Below are positions 8,821 through 17,534 of a stretch of 64,000 nt of DNA, piece after piece. The DNA lies in the NCBI GenBank assembly GCA_963665085.2, contig CAXXXS010000001.1, positions 3,162,001 through 3,226,000 on the forward strand, given 5' to 3'. The stretch's first letter is position 1; each line of letters begins with the position of its first letter. A model generated the notes under the pieces. It saw only the letters and a program-made list of their open reading frames with translations. It had not been told where the DNA came from and did not search any database. A program made the position numbers and the translations under genes. This DNA is from G963665085 sp963665085 (lineage in GTDB: Bacteria; Bacteroidota; Bacteroidia; Bacteroidales; JAAAOM01).

Positions 8821-9828
8821 ATGGATCTATTTAAACCAATGGATAATCTAGAGGATAAAAAAAATACTGTAAAACCAAGTGGTGAAGCAGAACGTGTTAA
8901 ATGTTTAATAATTGGTTCTGGTCCTGCCGGATATACAGCAGCTATTTATGCTGCCAGGGCAAATTTAAATCCAGTAATGTATGAGGGTATGCAACCAGGA
9001 GGACAATTAACAACTACTACTGATGTTGAGAATTTTCCTGGATACCCAGAAGGAATTACTGGTCCAAAAATGATGGAAGACTTTAAAAAGCAAGCAGAAC
9101 GATTTGGGACTGATTGTCGCTGGGGTGTTGCAACAGAGACAGATTTATCAAAAAGGCCGTTTAAAGTTACTATTGATAATGAAAAAGTTGTTGAAGCAGA
9201 TTCATTGATAATTGCAACAGGGGCAACAGCAAAATACCTGGGTTTAGAAGATGAGGAAAAATATGCTGGGCAAGGCGTTTCTGCCTGTGCAACATGCGAT
9301 GGCTTTTTCTATAGGGGCAAAGATGTTGCTGTAGTTGGTGGTGGCGATACTGCTGCTGAAGAAGCAATTTACCTGGCGGGATTGTGTAATAAAGTATACA
9401 TGATCGTACGAAGGGATGAACTAAGAGCTTCAAAGGTGATGCAGGAAAGAGTAATAAATACACCAAACATTGAAGTGCTCTGGGAACATCAAACGAAAGG
9501 TTTGTTTGGAGATAACGGAGTAGAAGGAGCAACATTACTTCATAAGAAAGGAACGCCTGAGGAAAAAGAAGTAAAGATAAAAATAGATGGATTTTTCCTT
9601 GCAATTGGTCATAAACCAAATTCTGATGTTTTTGCTGATTATTTAAACCTGGATGATGTAGGATACATAAAAACAGTTCCCGGAACTTCAAAAACAAATG
9701 TTCTAGGGGTATTTGCTTGTGGAGATGTGCAAGATCCAAATTATCGACAAGCTGTAACTGCTGCTGGTTCTGGATGTCAGGCTGCGATTGATACAGAACG
9801 GTTTCTTGCAGAACACGGAACTGTGTAA
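8821..9828 (+). CDS. trxB: Thioredoxin reductase
   Basis: A 335-residue FAD/NADPH enzyme that reduces thioredoxin. The FAD motif GSGPAG is at 32-37, the redox-active pair C156-C159 is in SACATCDGFFY, the NADPH motif GGGDTA is at 173-178, and the C-terminal FAD contact is ACGDVQDPNYRQAVTAAGSG. The start at 8821 gives an unusual 25-residue polar extension before the first beta strand (E. coli TrxB starts almost directly); an upstream in-frame start at 8761 would lengthen this with hydrophobic, poorly conserved residues. M7 in the extension is another possible start. It is monocistronic: opposite-strand gene upstream, terminator downstream. Confidence 0.95.
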   Translation: MDLFKPMDNLEDKKNTVKPSGEAERVKCLIIGSGPAGYTAAIYAARANLNPVMYEGMQPGGQLTTTTDVENFPGYPEGITGPKMMEDFKKQAERFGTDCRWGVATETDLSKRPFKVTIDNEKVVEADSLIIATGATAKYLGLEDEEKYAGQGVSACATCDGFFYRGKDVAVVGGGDTAAEEAIYLAGLCNKVYMIVRRDELRASKVMQERVINTPNIEVLWEHQTKGLFGDNGVEGATLLHKKGTPEEKEVKIKIDGFFLAIGHKPNSDVFADYLNLDDVGYIKTVPGTSKTNVLGVFACGDVQDPNYRQAVTAAGSGCQAAIDTERFLAEHGTV

Positions 9829-9850
9829 TTAGAAGAACTTACAATCGGTT

Positions 9851-9883
9851 AACCCATACAAATTATTTTGTGTGGGTTTCTTT
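9851..9883 (+). terminator. Rho-independent terminator of trxB
   Basis: AACCCATACA (9851-9860) pairs with TGTGTGGGTT (9869-9878), one G-U pair, 8-base loop, followed by TCTTTAT. It lies 22 bases after the trxB stop. Confidence 0.75.
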
Positions 9884-9892
9884 ATCTGTTAT

Positions 9893-10249
9893 TTATTTCT
9901 TTAAATTTTCCAGGAACCTGAATTTAGAAATATCTGCAATTAATTTTAACGGTAATTCTTTGTTTAACGGGAATTGTATAGCTCCCTTTGAATGGTTATA
10001 TTCTGTTAATTTTTCTTTAAAAGCTTCTATTGCTGAAGGTGTAGGATAGAATCCAATATGATTTTTCGATAATGCAAAATAGACTAAAATTCCATTGTAC
10101 CTATAAGCAGGCATGTTATAACTAATAACTTCTTCTGCTTCAGGGATTGCTTTTTTGATAGTTTCTCTTATTAACTTTAATATATCTAACTTGTCAGCAG
10201 GGACACTTTTTAGATATTCATCAACACTTGTAAATTTAATAGAGGTCAT
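9893..10249 (-). CDS. DUF1801/YdhG-like small protein
   Basis: A 118-residue cytosolic protein. The pattern SVDEYLKSVP, then IKKAIPEAEEVISYNMPAYRYNG, then HIGFYPTPSAIEAF and GAIQFPLNKELPLKLI is the DUF1801 (YdhG-type) signature, a fold related to frataxin-like proteins. The biochemical role of the family is not established. It sits between the trxB terminator and the LacI-type gene on the minus strand, with about 100 bases to the LacI stop, so it could be read through from that gene but is probably independent. Confidence 0.85.
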   Translation of the reverse strand: MTSIKFTSVDEYLKSVPADKLDILKLIRETIKKAIPEAEEVISYNMPAYRYNGILVYFALSKNHIGFYPTPSAIEAFKEKLTEYNHSKGAIQFPLNKELPLKLIADISKFRFLENLKK

Positions 10250-10354
10250 GTTCAGATATAATTAATTATAGAAAAATCAGGAATCAGAATAAATTCTCAA
10301 ACTCAATAAGATATAAGATAGTTAATACTAATTTCAACTAAAATAAAAAAAGAA

Positions 10355-11374
10355 CTATAATTTTCTTGTAGAGCTTCTAATTATTAGTCTTGTATCAATT
10401 ATTAATTTTTGAGGTTTAAACTCCTTGTCCTCGCTTTCAATTTGCCTTATTAATAAATCAGTTGCTGCACGCCCCATTTCATATCCGGGTTGCTCTATGG
10501 TCGTTATTTCAGGTTCAACAATATCTGCACCGGGATCATTATTAAAACCTATTATTGAAATATCTTCGGGAATTCTTTTTCCAACCCGTTTAAAAAAAAG
10601 TACGGCACTAATTGCCGAAGTATCATTTGAACAAAATACTGCATCAATGTCTGGATTGCCTCTTAGAAGTTCTGCTGCATTGGCAACTCCATCTTTTTTA
10701 TTAAGATTAGATTCAATAAGTAATTCTGGCCTGAAAGGGATATTATTCTTTTTTAAAGCATCCAGATAACCTTGGGTTCTTTGCCTGTAAATTTCACGAG
10801 TTTGTAAACCAGCCAGGTGGCCGATTGTTTTACAACCGGTTTTTATTAAATATTCAGTTGCTTCAACGGATGCCTTATAATTATCTATTATTACACGACT
10901 ACTCTCAAGATTTTTATATGTCCTGTCAAACTGAAGTATAGGTATATTTTTATTTACAAAAGGCATGAAGTGATCGTAATTTTTAGTCTCCATGGCAAAA
11001 GAAATAATAACACCATCAACACGTGCCGCAAAAAGGGCTTCTGCGTTTTTTATTTCTTTTTTATAAGAATCGTTAGATTGACTTAATATTACGTTATATC
11101 CATGTTTGTCCGCTTCGTCATCAATGCCAGAGATAACGTCAGATTGGAAAGGCCTGTTAATCTTAGGCGTTATAACACCAATAAGATTTGTTTTGTTTTT
11201 GCGTAAACTTGTTGCAAAAGTATTTGGTTGATAGCCAAGTTCTTTTGCGAGATTTTGTACAGCCTGAATCGTTTTTTTTCCAATACTGTGATGGCCCTTT
11301 AGGGCCCTGGATACTGTTGAAGGTGATACATTAAGTTTTTCTGCTATATCGTAAATGGTTACTTCTCTTCTCAT
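10355..11374 (-). CDS. LacI-family transcriptional regulator
   Basis: A 339-residue repressor-type protein. The N-terminal helix-turn-helix reads TIYDIAEKLNVSPSTVSRAL, followed by the hinge GYQPNTFATSLRK and a periplasmic-binding-protein-like sensor domain (NLIGVITPKINRPFQSDVISGI, then DAVFCSNDTSAISAVLFF and ISIIGFNNDPGADIVEPEITTI). Length and layout are standard. Bacteroidota members of this type usually control sugar-uptake genes, but no sugar gene adjoins it, so the regulon must lie elsewhere. A TAnnTTTG box lies 17-24 bases before the ATG. Confidence 0.93.
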   Translation of the reverse strand: MRREVTIYDIAEKLNVSPSTVSRALKGHHSIGKKTIQAVQNLAKELGYQPNTFATSLRKNKTNLIGVITPKINRPFQSDVISGIDDEADKHGYNVILSQSNDSYKKEIKNAEALFAARVDGVIISFAMETKNYDHFMPFVNKNIPILQFDRTYKNLESSRVIIDNYKASVEATEYLIKTGCKTIGHLAGLQTREIYRQRTQGYLDALKKNNIPFRPELLIESNLNKKDGVANAAELLRGNPDIDAVFCSNDTSAISAVLFFKRVGKRIPEDISIIGFNNDPGADIVEPEITTIEQPGYEMGRAATDLLIRQIESEDKEFKPQKLIIDTRLIIRSSTRKL

Positions 11375-11390
11375 TATTTAGTTGTTTCTT

Positions 11391-11398
11391 CAAATGTA
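11391..11398 (-). promoter_or_regulatory. Candidate -7 box of the LacI-type gene
   Basis: Minus-strand TACATTTG is an exact match to the Bacteroidota -7 consensus TAnnTTTG and would place the transcript start about 10 bases before the ATG. No clear -33 TTTG is seen at the expected distance, so support is partial. Confidence 0.4.
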
Positions 11399-11445
11399 TA
11401 ACATAATAATAAGCCATTTTTACGGTAAATGTTTAATTTTTTCTT

Positions 11446-11485
11446 AAAAAAATAAAAAAAAGGCTGTCATATTATTGACAGCCTT
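11446..11485 (-). terminator. Rho-independent terminator of the TonB-C-domain gene
   Basis: Perfect 10-bp stem (AAGGCTGTCA at 11460-11469 with TGACAGCCTT at 11476-11485) and 6-base loop, followed on the minus strand by a long T-rich tract. It lies 26 bases after the stop of the gene at 11512. Confidence 0.9.
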
Positions 11486-11511
11486 AAGTTTAGTGTTGTT
11501 GATAATATTTC

Positions 11512-12165
11512 TTAAAAAGCAGTAACACCTTCATAATTGAACCGGATTGGTACATACATCCATTTTTTTACTGGTTTACCATTTACTGCTGCTGGCCTCC
11601 ATAATCCTGATGTAGCCATTACTGCTTGTTCTGCGCTATATTTAAAATCATTATCTGTGCCGTAAAGGTTTTCTTTGTCACTTACATCAGAAACAACTTT
11701 TTCAACTTTTCCATTTTCGTCAACTAAAAATAGTACATGTACTTTTGCTGATAGATTAAATTGTCTTGCAGACTTTGGATATTTTAAGCTACTGTATATA
11801 ACTGATTCTACATAGTTGTATGTTTTTATTGGCCTTGAATTCCTCTCCGAAATGTAATATTCATCATTTTCATTCTTAACAATTAGGTTATCTGTAGTAC
11901 TTTGCTGGTTAATTAAGAAAATATGAATACTCTCAAGTGTTTCTGAGCCCAGACCTCTAATTGTAATATTTTGTTTTCCTGAAAGAGTTGCTTCTCCAAA
12001 CTCATATTCAAGATTAGAATAGTTTCCGATCATATTGAAAACTTCTTTGTCTGGTACGACAGGGGCAGGACTAAATTCAACAGGTTTTTTTGCTGCAACA
12101 AAGCTTGTTGATAGCACAGTTAAAGCAACAATAACATTTAGTTTTACTCGATTTGACGTTTTCAT
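11512..12165 (-). CDS. Exported protein with a TonB C-terminal-like domain
   Basis: A 217-residue protein. The ATG at 12165 is preceded by a good Shine-Dalgarno sequence (GGGAGGA, 12172-12178), rare in this window; the in-frame ATG at 12180 overlaps it and is rejected. A signal peptide or anchor spans about 8-29. Residues about 120-215 resemble TonB_C: VIYSSLKYPKSARQFNLSAKVHVLFLVD..GKV and AVMATSGLWRPAAVNGKPV. Classical TonB has a Pro-rich linker after its anchor; that is missing here, so it probably does not span the periplasm as an energy transducer does. Similar TonB_C-only secreted proteins are common in Bacteroidota with unknown function. Confidence 0.8.
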   Translation of the reverse strand: MKTSNRVKLNVIVALTVLSTSFVAAKKPVEFSPAPVVPDKEVFNMIGNYSNLEYEFGEATLSGKQNITIRGLGSETLESIHIFLINQQSTTDNLIVKNENDEYYISERNSRPIKTYNYVESVIYSSLKYPKSARQFNLSAKVHVLFLVDENGKVEKVVSDVSDKENLYGTDNDFKYSAEQAVMATSGLWRPAAVNGKPVKKWMYVPIRFNYEGVTAF

Positions 12166-12364
12166 GATAAATCCTCCCATTAATTAATTTGTTTTGAAGG
12201 GATTTTATCATCTATTGTGCCATTGTTTGTAATGGAAACATTGTTAGGTTGTTATGAAATATAGTTAAAGTTGTTGGTTTTTGTGTTTTGTACTGTTAAG
12301 AACATAAAGTGTTCGATTTCGGACGTTGAGATAATCGGGATTTTTTTAACATGAATTTTGATTG

Positions 12365-13342
12365 TTATTTGTAATAATTCTCTAGTCTTTTTCGAAATGA
12401 TTTGTCATTGTAAATATTTATGTCGAAAATAATATTTTTAATTAGTTCTTCTCTTTGCCGCTTTTCTTCCTCTTTTAAATCTTCTTTCGAACTAAAAACT
12501 AAGTGATCTATTTTATACCCGTTTTCATCAAGTGTCATTACAGCCGCTGCATTGTATTCATCAAATATTATCACAGAAGGGAGTTGATTCGCTGAATATA
12601 TCTTTGCAGCATTAATTACGGCACTCCTGATATATTTTATCTGTACTTCTCCTAAGTAATTAGCTCCTAAAAGAATTTTTACGATGTCTATTTTAGCTGT
12701 AATATTAGTTTTTCCTTCCTCATATAGTTTTTCATATTCTTTTTGACTTGTATTTAAGAATAAATCAATAAAAGATTCAGGGATATTTTTTAAGTCGCCT
12801 AATTCATTTTTGTCAAAACGAATTTTGTATTCTTTAATTGCCAATTTTTGATAAACGGGAATATAGTATTTCCACTTTCGTGTTCTTTTATATGTTTCAG
12901 TTATTGGGTCGGGTTTCCATTTTGTTTTAGGCCTCTCCATTAGTGGGGCAGTAAGCTTAAGTTGACCTGTTTCAAGAGCATACAGTAAACTGTTTGAGAA
13001 ATGGATCCATCCTCCTCCAATAGTCTCATGCAATGCGCTCCATAATGTTTTAGATGCCTGAGGATTTTCTTCATCCGGGTTTTGCTTTTTTATATCATTT
13101 ACAAAGGCTTCCCCAAGCGCAACAGGATAATATATAAATTCAGACCCGTATTCGTCCCGAGGAGCTGATTTAATATGAAAAAGGTCTGATAAATTTAGTG
13201 TGTAACTTGAGTCATTAGTCATTTTTAAATAGATTTGGTAATCGAGCCCCCAACTCATTTCAGATACTGCAGGGTTTTGCGCCTGAATCGCAAATGAACA
13301 AACGATTAATCCAAAAATTACTAAGAGATTAAATTTTTTCAT
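12365..13342 (-). CDS. Exported protein of unknown function
   Basis: A 325-residue protein with a signal peptide (MKKFNLLVIFGLIVCSFAIQAQ) and no lipobox or further membrane segment, so it is periplasmic or secreted. It has a basic, aromatic stretch KRTRKWKYYIPVYQKLAIKEYKIRF in the middle and an E/K-rich C-terminal helix ending FDINIYNDKSFRKRLENYYK. The general plan (signal peptide, mixed alpha/beta body, charged C-terminal helix with N-D-K-S-F) recalls GldN-type gliding/T9SS proteins, but I do not see the GldN motifs, so I leave it unassigned. It is followed at 184 bases by the TonB-C-domain gene. Confidence 0.8.
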   Translation of the reverse strand: MKKFNLLVIFGLIVCSFAIQAQNPAVSEMSWGLDYQIYLKMTNDSSYTLNLSDLFHIKSAPRDEYGSEFIYYPVALGEAFVNDIKKQNPDEENPQASKTLWSALHETIGGGWIHFSNSLLYALETGQLKLTAPLMERPKTKWKPDPITETYKRTRKWKYYIPVYQKLAIKEYKIRFDKNELGDLKNIPESFIDLFLNTSQKEYEKLYEEGKTNITAKIDIVKILLGANYLGEVQIKYIRSAVINAAKIYSANQLPSVIIFDEYNAAAVMTLDENGYKIDHLVFSSKEDLKEEEKRQREELIKNIIFDINIYNDKSFRKRLENYYK

Positions 13343-13447
13343 ATTCCTAACCTTTAATTCACTCTTGAAATTACGGGAAAAAAATGAAAATGATATTTCT
13401 TTTTATTCACAATTATTTTAAAAAAATGTTGAAAATTATACGTAACT

Positions 13448-13490
13448 AAAAATAAAAAAGGCACCATTCAAAAAATAGAATGATGCCTTT
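13448..13490 (-). terminator. Rho-independent terminator of gyrB
   Basis: GAATGATGCCTTT/AAAGGCACCATTC form a 13-bp stem with one wobble (13457-13469 with 13478-13490), 8-base loop, followed on the minus strand by TTTATTTTTAG. It lies 24 bases after the gyrB stop. Confidence 0.88.
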
Positions 13491-13513
13491 GCTAATTATT
13501 TTTATAGAAATAT

Positions 13514-15505
13514 CTAAGCGTCTATTTTCGCATATTTAGCATGTTTCTCTATGAATTCTCTCCTTGGAGGTACTTCATCGCCCATAAGCATAGAGAAGAT
13601 TCTGTCTGCTTCAGCAGCGCTGTCAATGGTAATTTGTCTTAACGTTCTATTTTCAGGGTTCATTGTTGTGTCCCAGAGTTGTTCTGCATTCATCTCACCA
13701 AGACCTTTGTATCGTTGGATGTGAACACCACCTTCTTTTCCATTCGAAAATTCCTGAACTGTTTGCACCCGCTCATCTTCAGACCAGCAATATCTTTCTT
13801 GCTTTCCTCTTTTTATTAAGTATAGGGGAGGAGTAGCAATGTATAAATGCCCTTTTTCAATTAATTCATGCATGTAGCGGAAGAAGAACGTCATAATAAG
13901 AGTTGCAATATGGCTACCATCAACGTCGGCATCGGTCATAATTACAACCTTATAATATCTAAGCTTCTCCAGATTTAAAGCTTTGCTGTCTTCTTCTGTT
14001 CCTATAGTTACACCAAGAGCAGTAAAAATATTTTTTATTTCCTCATTTTCGAAAATTTTATGTTGCATGGCTTTTTCTACGTTTAGAATTTTACCACGCA
14101 AAGGCATAATAGCTTGAAAAGCCCTGTCTCTTCCTTGTTTTGCTGTTCCACCAGCAGAATCACCCTCGACAAGGAAAAGCTCGCTTCCTTCAGGATCCCT
14201 GTTCGAACAATCTGCTAATTTACCAGGCAAACCAGATCCGGAAAGTACATTTTTACGTTGTACCATTTCCCTGGCTTTTCTTGCTGCATGTCTAGCCTGG
14301 GCTGCTAATATTACCTTTTGAACAATTGTTCTTGCGTCTTTTGGATTCTCTTCAAGATAATCGGATAGCATAGCACTAACAGCTTGATCTACAACACCGG
14401 AAATATCTGAGTTTCCTAGTTTTGTTTTTGTCTGTCCTTCAAATTGAGGCTCTGCTACTTTAACAGAAACAATAGCTGTTAAACCTTCCCTGAAATCGTC
14501 CCCTGCAATATCAAACTTAAGTTTTGCTAACATTCCTGATTTTTCTGCATAGGCTTTTAATGTTCGGGTTAAGCCTCTTCTAAAACCAGCTAAGTGTGTT
14601 CCACCTTCTATGGTGTTGATGTTGTTAACATAAGAGTGGATATTTTCAGAATAGGAAGTATTGTACTGCAAAGCAATTTCTACAGGAACTTCATTTTTTT
14701 CTGTTTCGATATGTATAGGATTTTCAATAAGTTTTTCCCTTGTTGAATCAAGGAATGTAACAAATTCTCTCAATCCTTCTTCAGAGTGAAAAGATTCAGA
14801 ACGGAATTGTCCTCCATTTCCATTTTCTTCTAACTCTCGTTTATCGGTAATGTTTAGTTTTATTCCTTTATTAAGGAATGCAAGCTCTCTTAACCGGGAA
14901 GCAAGAATTTCAAAACTATAAACTGTAGATGTAAAAATTGAACCATCTGGTTTAAATGTGATAATGGTTCCTGTTTTATCAGTATCACCTATTATTTCAA
15001 GTTTTGAGGTTGGTTTTCCAATTGAAAATTCCATGCAATAGATTTTCCCATCCCGGTGAACTTCAGCTTTTAGGTAAGTTGAAAGTGCATTTACACAGGA
15101 AACGCCAACTCCATGAAGTCCACCTGATACCTTGTAAGAATCTTTGTCGAATTTACCTCCGGCATGCAATATAGTAAGTACAACTTCTAAGGCAGATTTT
15201 TGTTCTTTTTCATGAAAGTCAGTAGGGATACCACGACCATCATCCGTAACAGTTATAGAATTATCTTCATTAATTAACACATCAATTGTTGAGCAGTGAC
15301 CAGCAAGAGCTTCGTCAATTGAATTATCAACAACTTCATAAACCAAATGGTGAAGCCCTTTTACACCAACATCACCAATGTACATTGCTGGTCTTTTTCT
15401 AACTGCTTCTAAACCTTCAAGCACCTGAATGCTATCTGCACCATAACTTTTTTTGTTTGTTGCGGCAGCTTTTTTTTCTGAGTTTTCTAGTTCTTCGTTT
15501 GCCAT
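13514..15505 (-). CDS. gyrB: DNA gyrase subunit B
   Basis: A 663-residue ATPase subunit of DNA gyrase, which introduces negative supercoils. The GHKL ATPase shows EVVDNSIDEALAGH, DDGRGIP and GGLHGVGVSCVNALS; the TOPRIM part shows LFLVEGDSAGGTAKQGRDR and DADVDGSHI; the tail has QRYKGLGEMNAEQLWDTTM. The roughly 165-residue insert of enterobacterial GyrB is absent, as expected for this phylum. EGDSAGG and QRYKGLGEMN favour GyrB over ParE. The first ATG is at 15505; a TTG two codons upstream (15511) is in frame but less likely. A 328-base leader region precedes it. gyrA is not in the window. Confidence 0.95.
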   Translation of the reverse strand: MANEELENSEKKAAATNKKSYGADSIQVLEGLEAVRKRPAMYIGDVGVKGLHHLVYEVVDNSIDEALAGHCSTIDVLINEDNSITVTDDGRGIPTDFHEKEQKSALEVVLTILHAGGKFDKDSYKVSGGLHGVGVSCVNALSTYLKAEVHRDGKIYCMEFSIGKPTSKLEIIGDTDKTGTIITFKPDGSIFTSTVYSFEILASRLRELAFLNKGIKLNITDKRELEENGNGGQFRSESFHSEEGLREFVTFLDSTREKLIENPIHIETEKNEVPVEIALQYNTSYSENIHSYVNNINTIEGGTHLAGFRRGLTRTLKAYAEKSGMLAKLKFDIAGDDFREGLTAIVSVKVAEPQFEGQTKTKLGNSDISGVVDQAVSAMLSDYLEENPKDARTIVQKVILAAQARHAARKAREMVQRKNVLSGSGLPGKLADCSNRDPEGSELFLVEGDSAGGTAKQGRDRAFQAIMPLRGKILNVEKAMQHKIFENEEIKNIFTALGVTIGTEEDSKALNLEKLRYYKVVIMTDADVDGSHIATLIMTFFFRYMHELIEKGHLYIATPPLYLIKRGKQERYCWSEDERVQTVQEFSNGKEGGVHIQRYKGLGEMNAEQLWDTTMNPENRTLRQITIDSAAEADRIFSMLMGDEVPPRREFIEKHAKYAKIDA

Positions 15506-15833
15506 ATGCAATAACTTTTCTTTCTTTTTTTAAGCATTACGTGATAAGTAGCATGAATTTTTCATGTGTTTTAATCCAATTTATATTTGGAAAATACATG
15601 TTATGTTAAAAGAAAATTTGTTCGAATGAAAATTTTAATCACCGGCTGGCTTGTTATCTGCGAACAAAAAGGTCTCCTTATCACTATCTTAAATCTTTCT
15701 ATTACAATCCTTTATTAAGCCCCAAATATACTAAAAAGCTGCTAATTTTGAGCATAAATACACAATTATTAATATTGAATTGTTAACAATTATTACACAG
15801 GTTAAGTGGTTGCTTTATAATACTTTAATTAAA
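15506..15833 (-). promoter_or_regulatory. Non-coding region upstream of gyrB
   Basis: 328 bases with no credible gene. On the minus strand TATATTTG (15723-15730) matches the -7 consensus TAnnTTTG and is followed by GGGCTT, the same TTTGGGGCTT context as upstream of mutS2. It would leave a leader of about 210 bases, long enough for supercoiling-dependent or RNA-based control, but I see no recognisable riboswitch. Confidence 0.35.
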
Positions 15834-17534
15834 TTACAGTGAATATGTAAAACCTGCAGTTATTAAGAATTTCTGTGTTGGATAAAACAACCATTGGCTA
15901 TAATTAGATCCAGTAAGATTGTAAATATTTACAAAAGCAGATATCGTTTTAGAATATCGGTATTCTGCTCCAAGATTGATATTTAAAGCCCCTTTTAATT
16001 CACGGGACTCAAGATTCAAATTATCTGTATCAGTTGAATTGGTCATGCATCCATATCTTTTTCCTACGCCTATAAAATCAATATGAGCAATGATTTTATC
16101 CTGGAGGTTGTATTCTCCTGAAATCTCATAGGTTAACGATGGTTTATGCCATGCATATTCAAACTGGTCAAGATTGTAATCAACAAGACTTAATAATGAA
16201 TTAATCTTTATTTTTTCATCTAAACTGTAAGAAATTTCAGCTTCTAAGCCACTTAATTCGGCGTCATCTCTAATAATTACAAACTGGTTTCCTATAAGGT
16301 CTTCAGTATCTGAGTTGACATTTGCATAAAAGATCATGTCTTTAACTACAGAATAAAATCCATTTACCTGGTAGGATAATTGAGAGCTGAAATTACCTTT
16401 AATTCCAGCAAATGTTTCCAGGTTGTTTTTTGAAGGTATATTTAATTGTTTTTGTATTGGCAATACAAAGGGGTTTTCATTTGTGATATTTCTATATGAG
16501 TTAACGTCCCACTTTCCGTTGGCCCCTAAGTAGGCGGTCATAATCTGAGGGATAATATTAAACTGTAAGTTTATGTTGGGAGTAATACCAATTTTTGTGG
16601 TTGTATCAGCATGATGAATAATTGCATTGGCACCTAATTCAAAGCGCCATTCCTGAGTGGCTTTTGTAACATATGGATTAAGTAATATTTGAGCGGAATT
16701 AAATGATTCTTCAAATGTCTGTAATATGAAGTTTGTTTTTGTTCGCAAGCCTATTATTTTGTCATCAAAACCGTTTTGAAAGTTCGCATTAATCAAAACA
16801 TCGTTTTCTTTATTTGATTCAAGATCCTGGAAGTAGTGATAATTAAGTGCTACATCATAAATAAATTTATTTGAATCTGTTTTTAAAGATTTAAGTTGAA
16901 TACCTGCCTTTAATTCCAGGAAGTTTTGTTTTATGTCTTCTTTATCAAGGGTTGTGTCAATTTCAGGATTATATCCATAAGAAAAAACTTTGTTTGTACT
17001 GATACCTGCATTTCCCGTGATAATTGAATTGTGCATTATTTTTGTTCCATATGCTGTAACATCTGTTTTTCCATATCCGGCAAATACTTTTTCATTATTA
17101 TCAAGTTTAACTTTTCCCCTTGAAGAAATATGGTTGAAATTGATGCCATATATTTTATCTTTTGATCGTAAACTATTAATACTGATCTCAGCTAAAGGAG
17201 TGAAATAATTTCCCAGTCCAAGTTTTAGATACGTTTTATAATATCTTGATAGGGGAGAAGCTACCATTTTTGCAGAAGTTATCGGACGTACATCAAATCC
17301 GGCAACCATTTTCTGGGGATTAATCGAATACGAGAAATCAGGATTTACATTGTATTGCGTATTATCTTCTGTTTCTGGAAGAAGATTTATCTTGCTGGCA
17401 TCAGAAAGTGTCGGTTCATATGGTTTAACAACTTTGACCTCTTTCTGTATATCGTTTTGTGCCTGGGTATTAAACGATAAAATTAAGCCTAATAAAAAAA
17501 AGCTGTATATTTTTGTGTGTTGTATCTTATTCAT
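15834..17534 (-). CDS. Plugless outer-membrane beta-barrel protein
   Basis: A 566-residue exported protein. The ATG at 17534 has a Shine-Dalgarno GGAGGG about 8 bases upstream and a signal peptide (MNKIQHTKIYSFFLLGLILSFNTQAQ). The mature N-terminus carries KEVKVVKPYEPTLSDASKIN, a peptide I associate with a conserved Bacteroidota barrel family. The rest alternates aromatic amphipathic strands and ends in YSL, as barrels do; it resembles the barrel of TonB-dependent receptors but has no plug or CarboxypepD domain. It overlaps the TPR gene by 8 bases, so the two are translationally coupled and probably act together at the outer membrane. Substrate unknown. Confidence 0.75.
   Translation of the reverse strand: MNKIQHTKIYSFFLLGLILSFNTQAQNDIQKEVKVVKPYEPTLSDASKINLLPETEDNTQYNVNPDFSYSINPQKMVAGFDVRPITSAKMVASPLSRYYKTYLKLGLGNYFTPLAEISINSLRSKDKIYGINFNHISSRGKVKLDNNEKVFAGYGKTDVTAYGTKIMHNSIITGNAGISTNKVFSYGYNPEIDTTLDKEDIKQNFLELKAGIQLKSLKTDSNKFIYDVALNYHYFQDLESNKENDVLINANFQNGFDDKIIGLRTKTNFILQTFEESFNSAQILLNPYVTKATQEWRFELGANAIIHHADTTTKIGITPNINLQFNIIPQIMTAYLGANGKWDVNSYRNITNENPFVLPIQKQLNIPSKNNLETFAGIKGNFSSQLSYQVNGFYSVVKDMIFYANVNSDTEDLIGNQFVIIRDDAELSGLEAEISYSLDEKIKINSLLSLVDYNLDQFEYAWHKPSLTYEISGEYNLQDKIIAHIDFIGVGKRYGCMTNSTDTDNLNLESRELKGALNINLGAEYRYSKTISAFVNIYNLTGSNYSQWLFYPTQKFLITAGFTYSL

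Noticed and set aside
9170..9739. 189-residue minus-strand frame opposite trxB
   Set aside because: It mirrors trxB, is rich in Leu, His and Gln as expected for an antisense shadow, and has no signal or motif.
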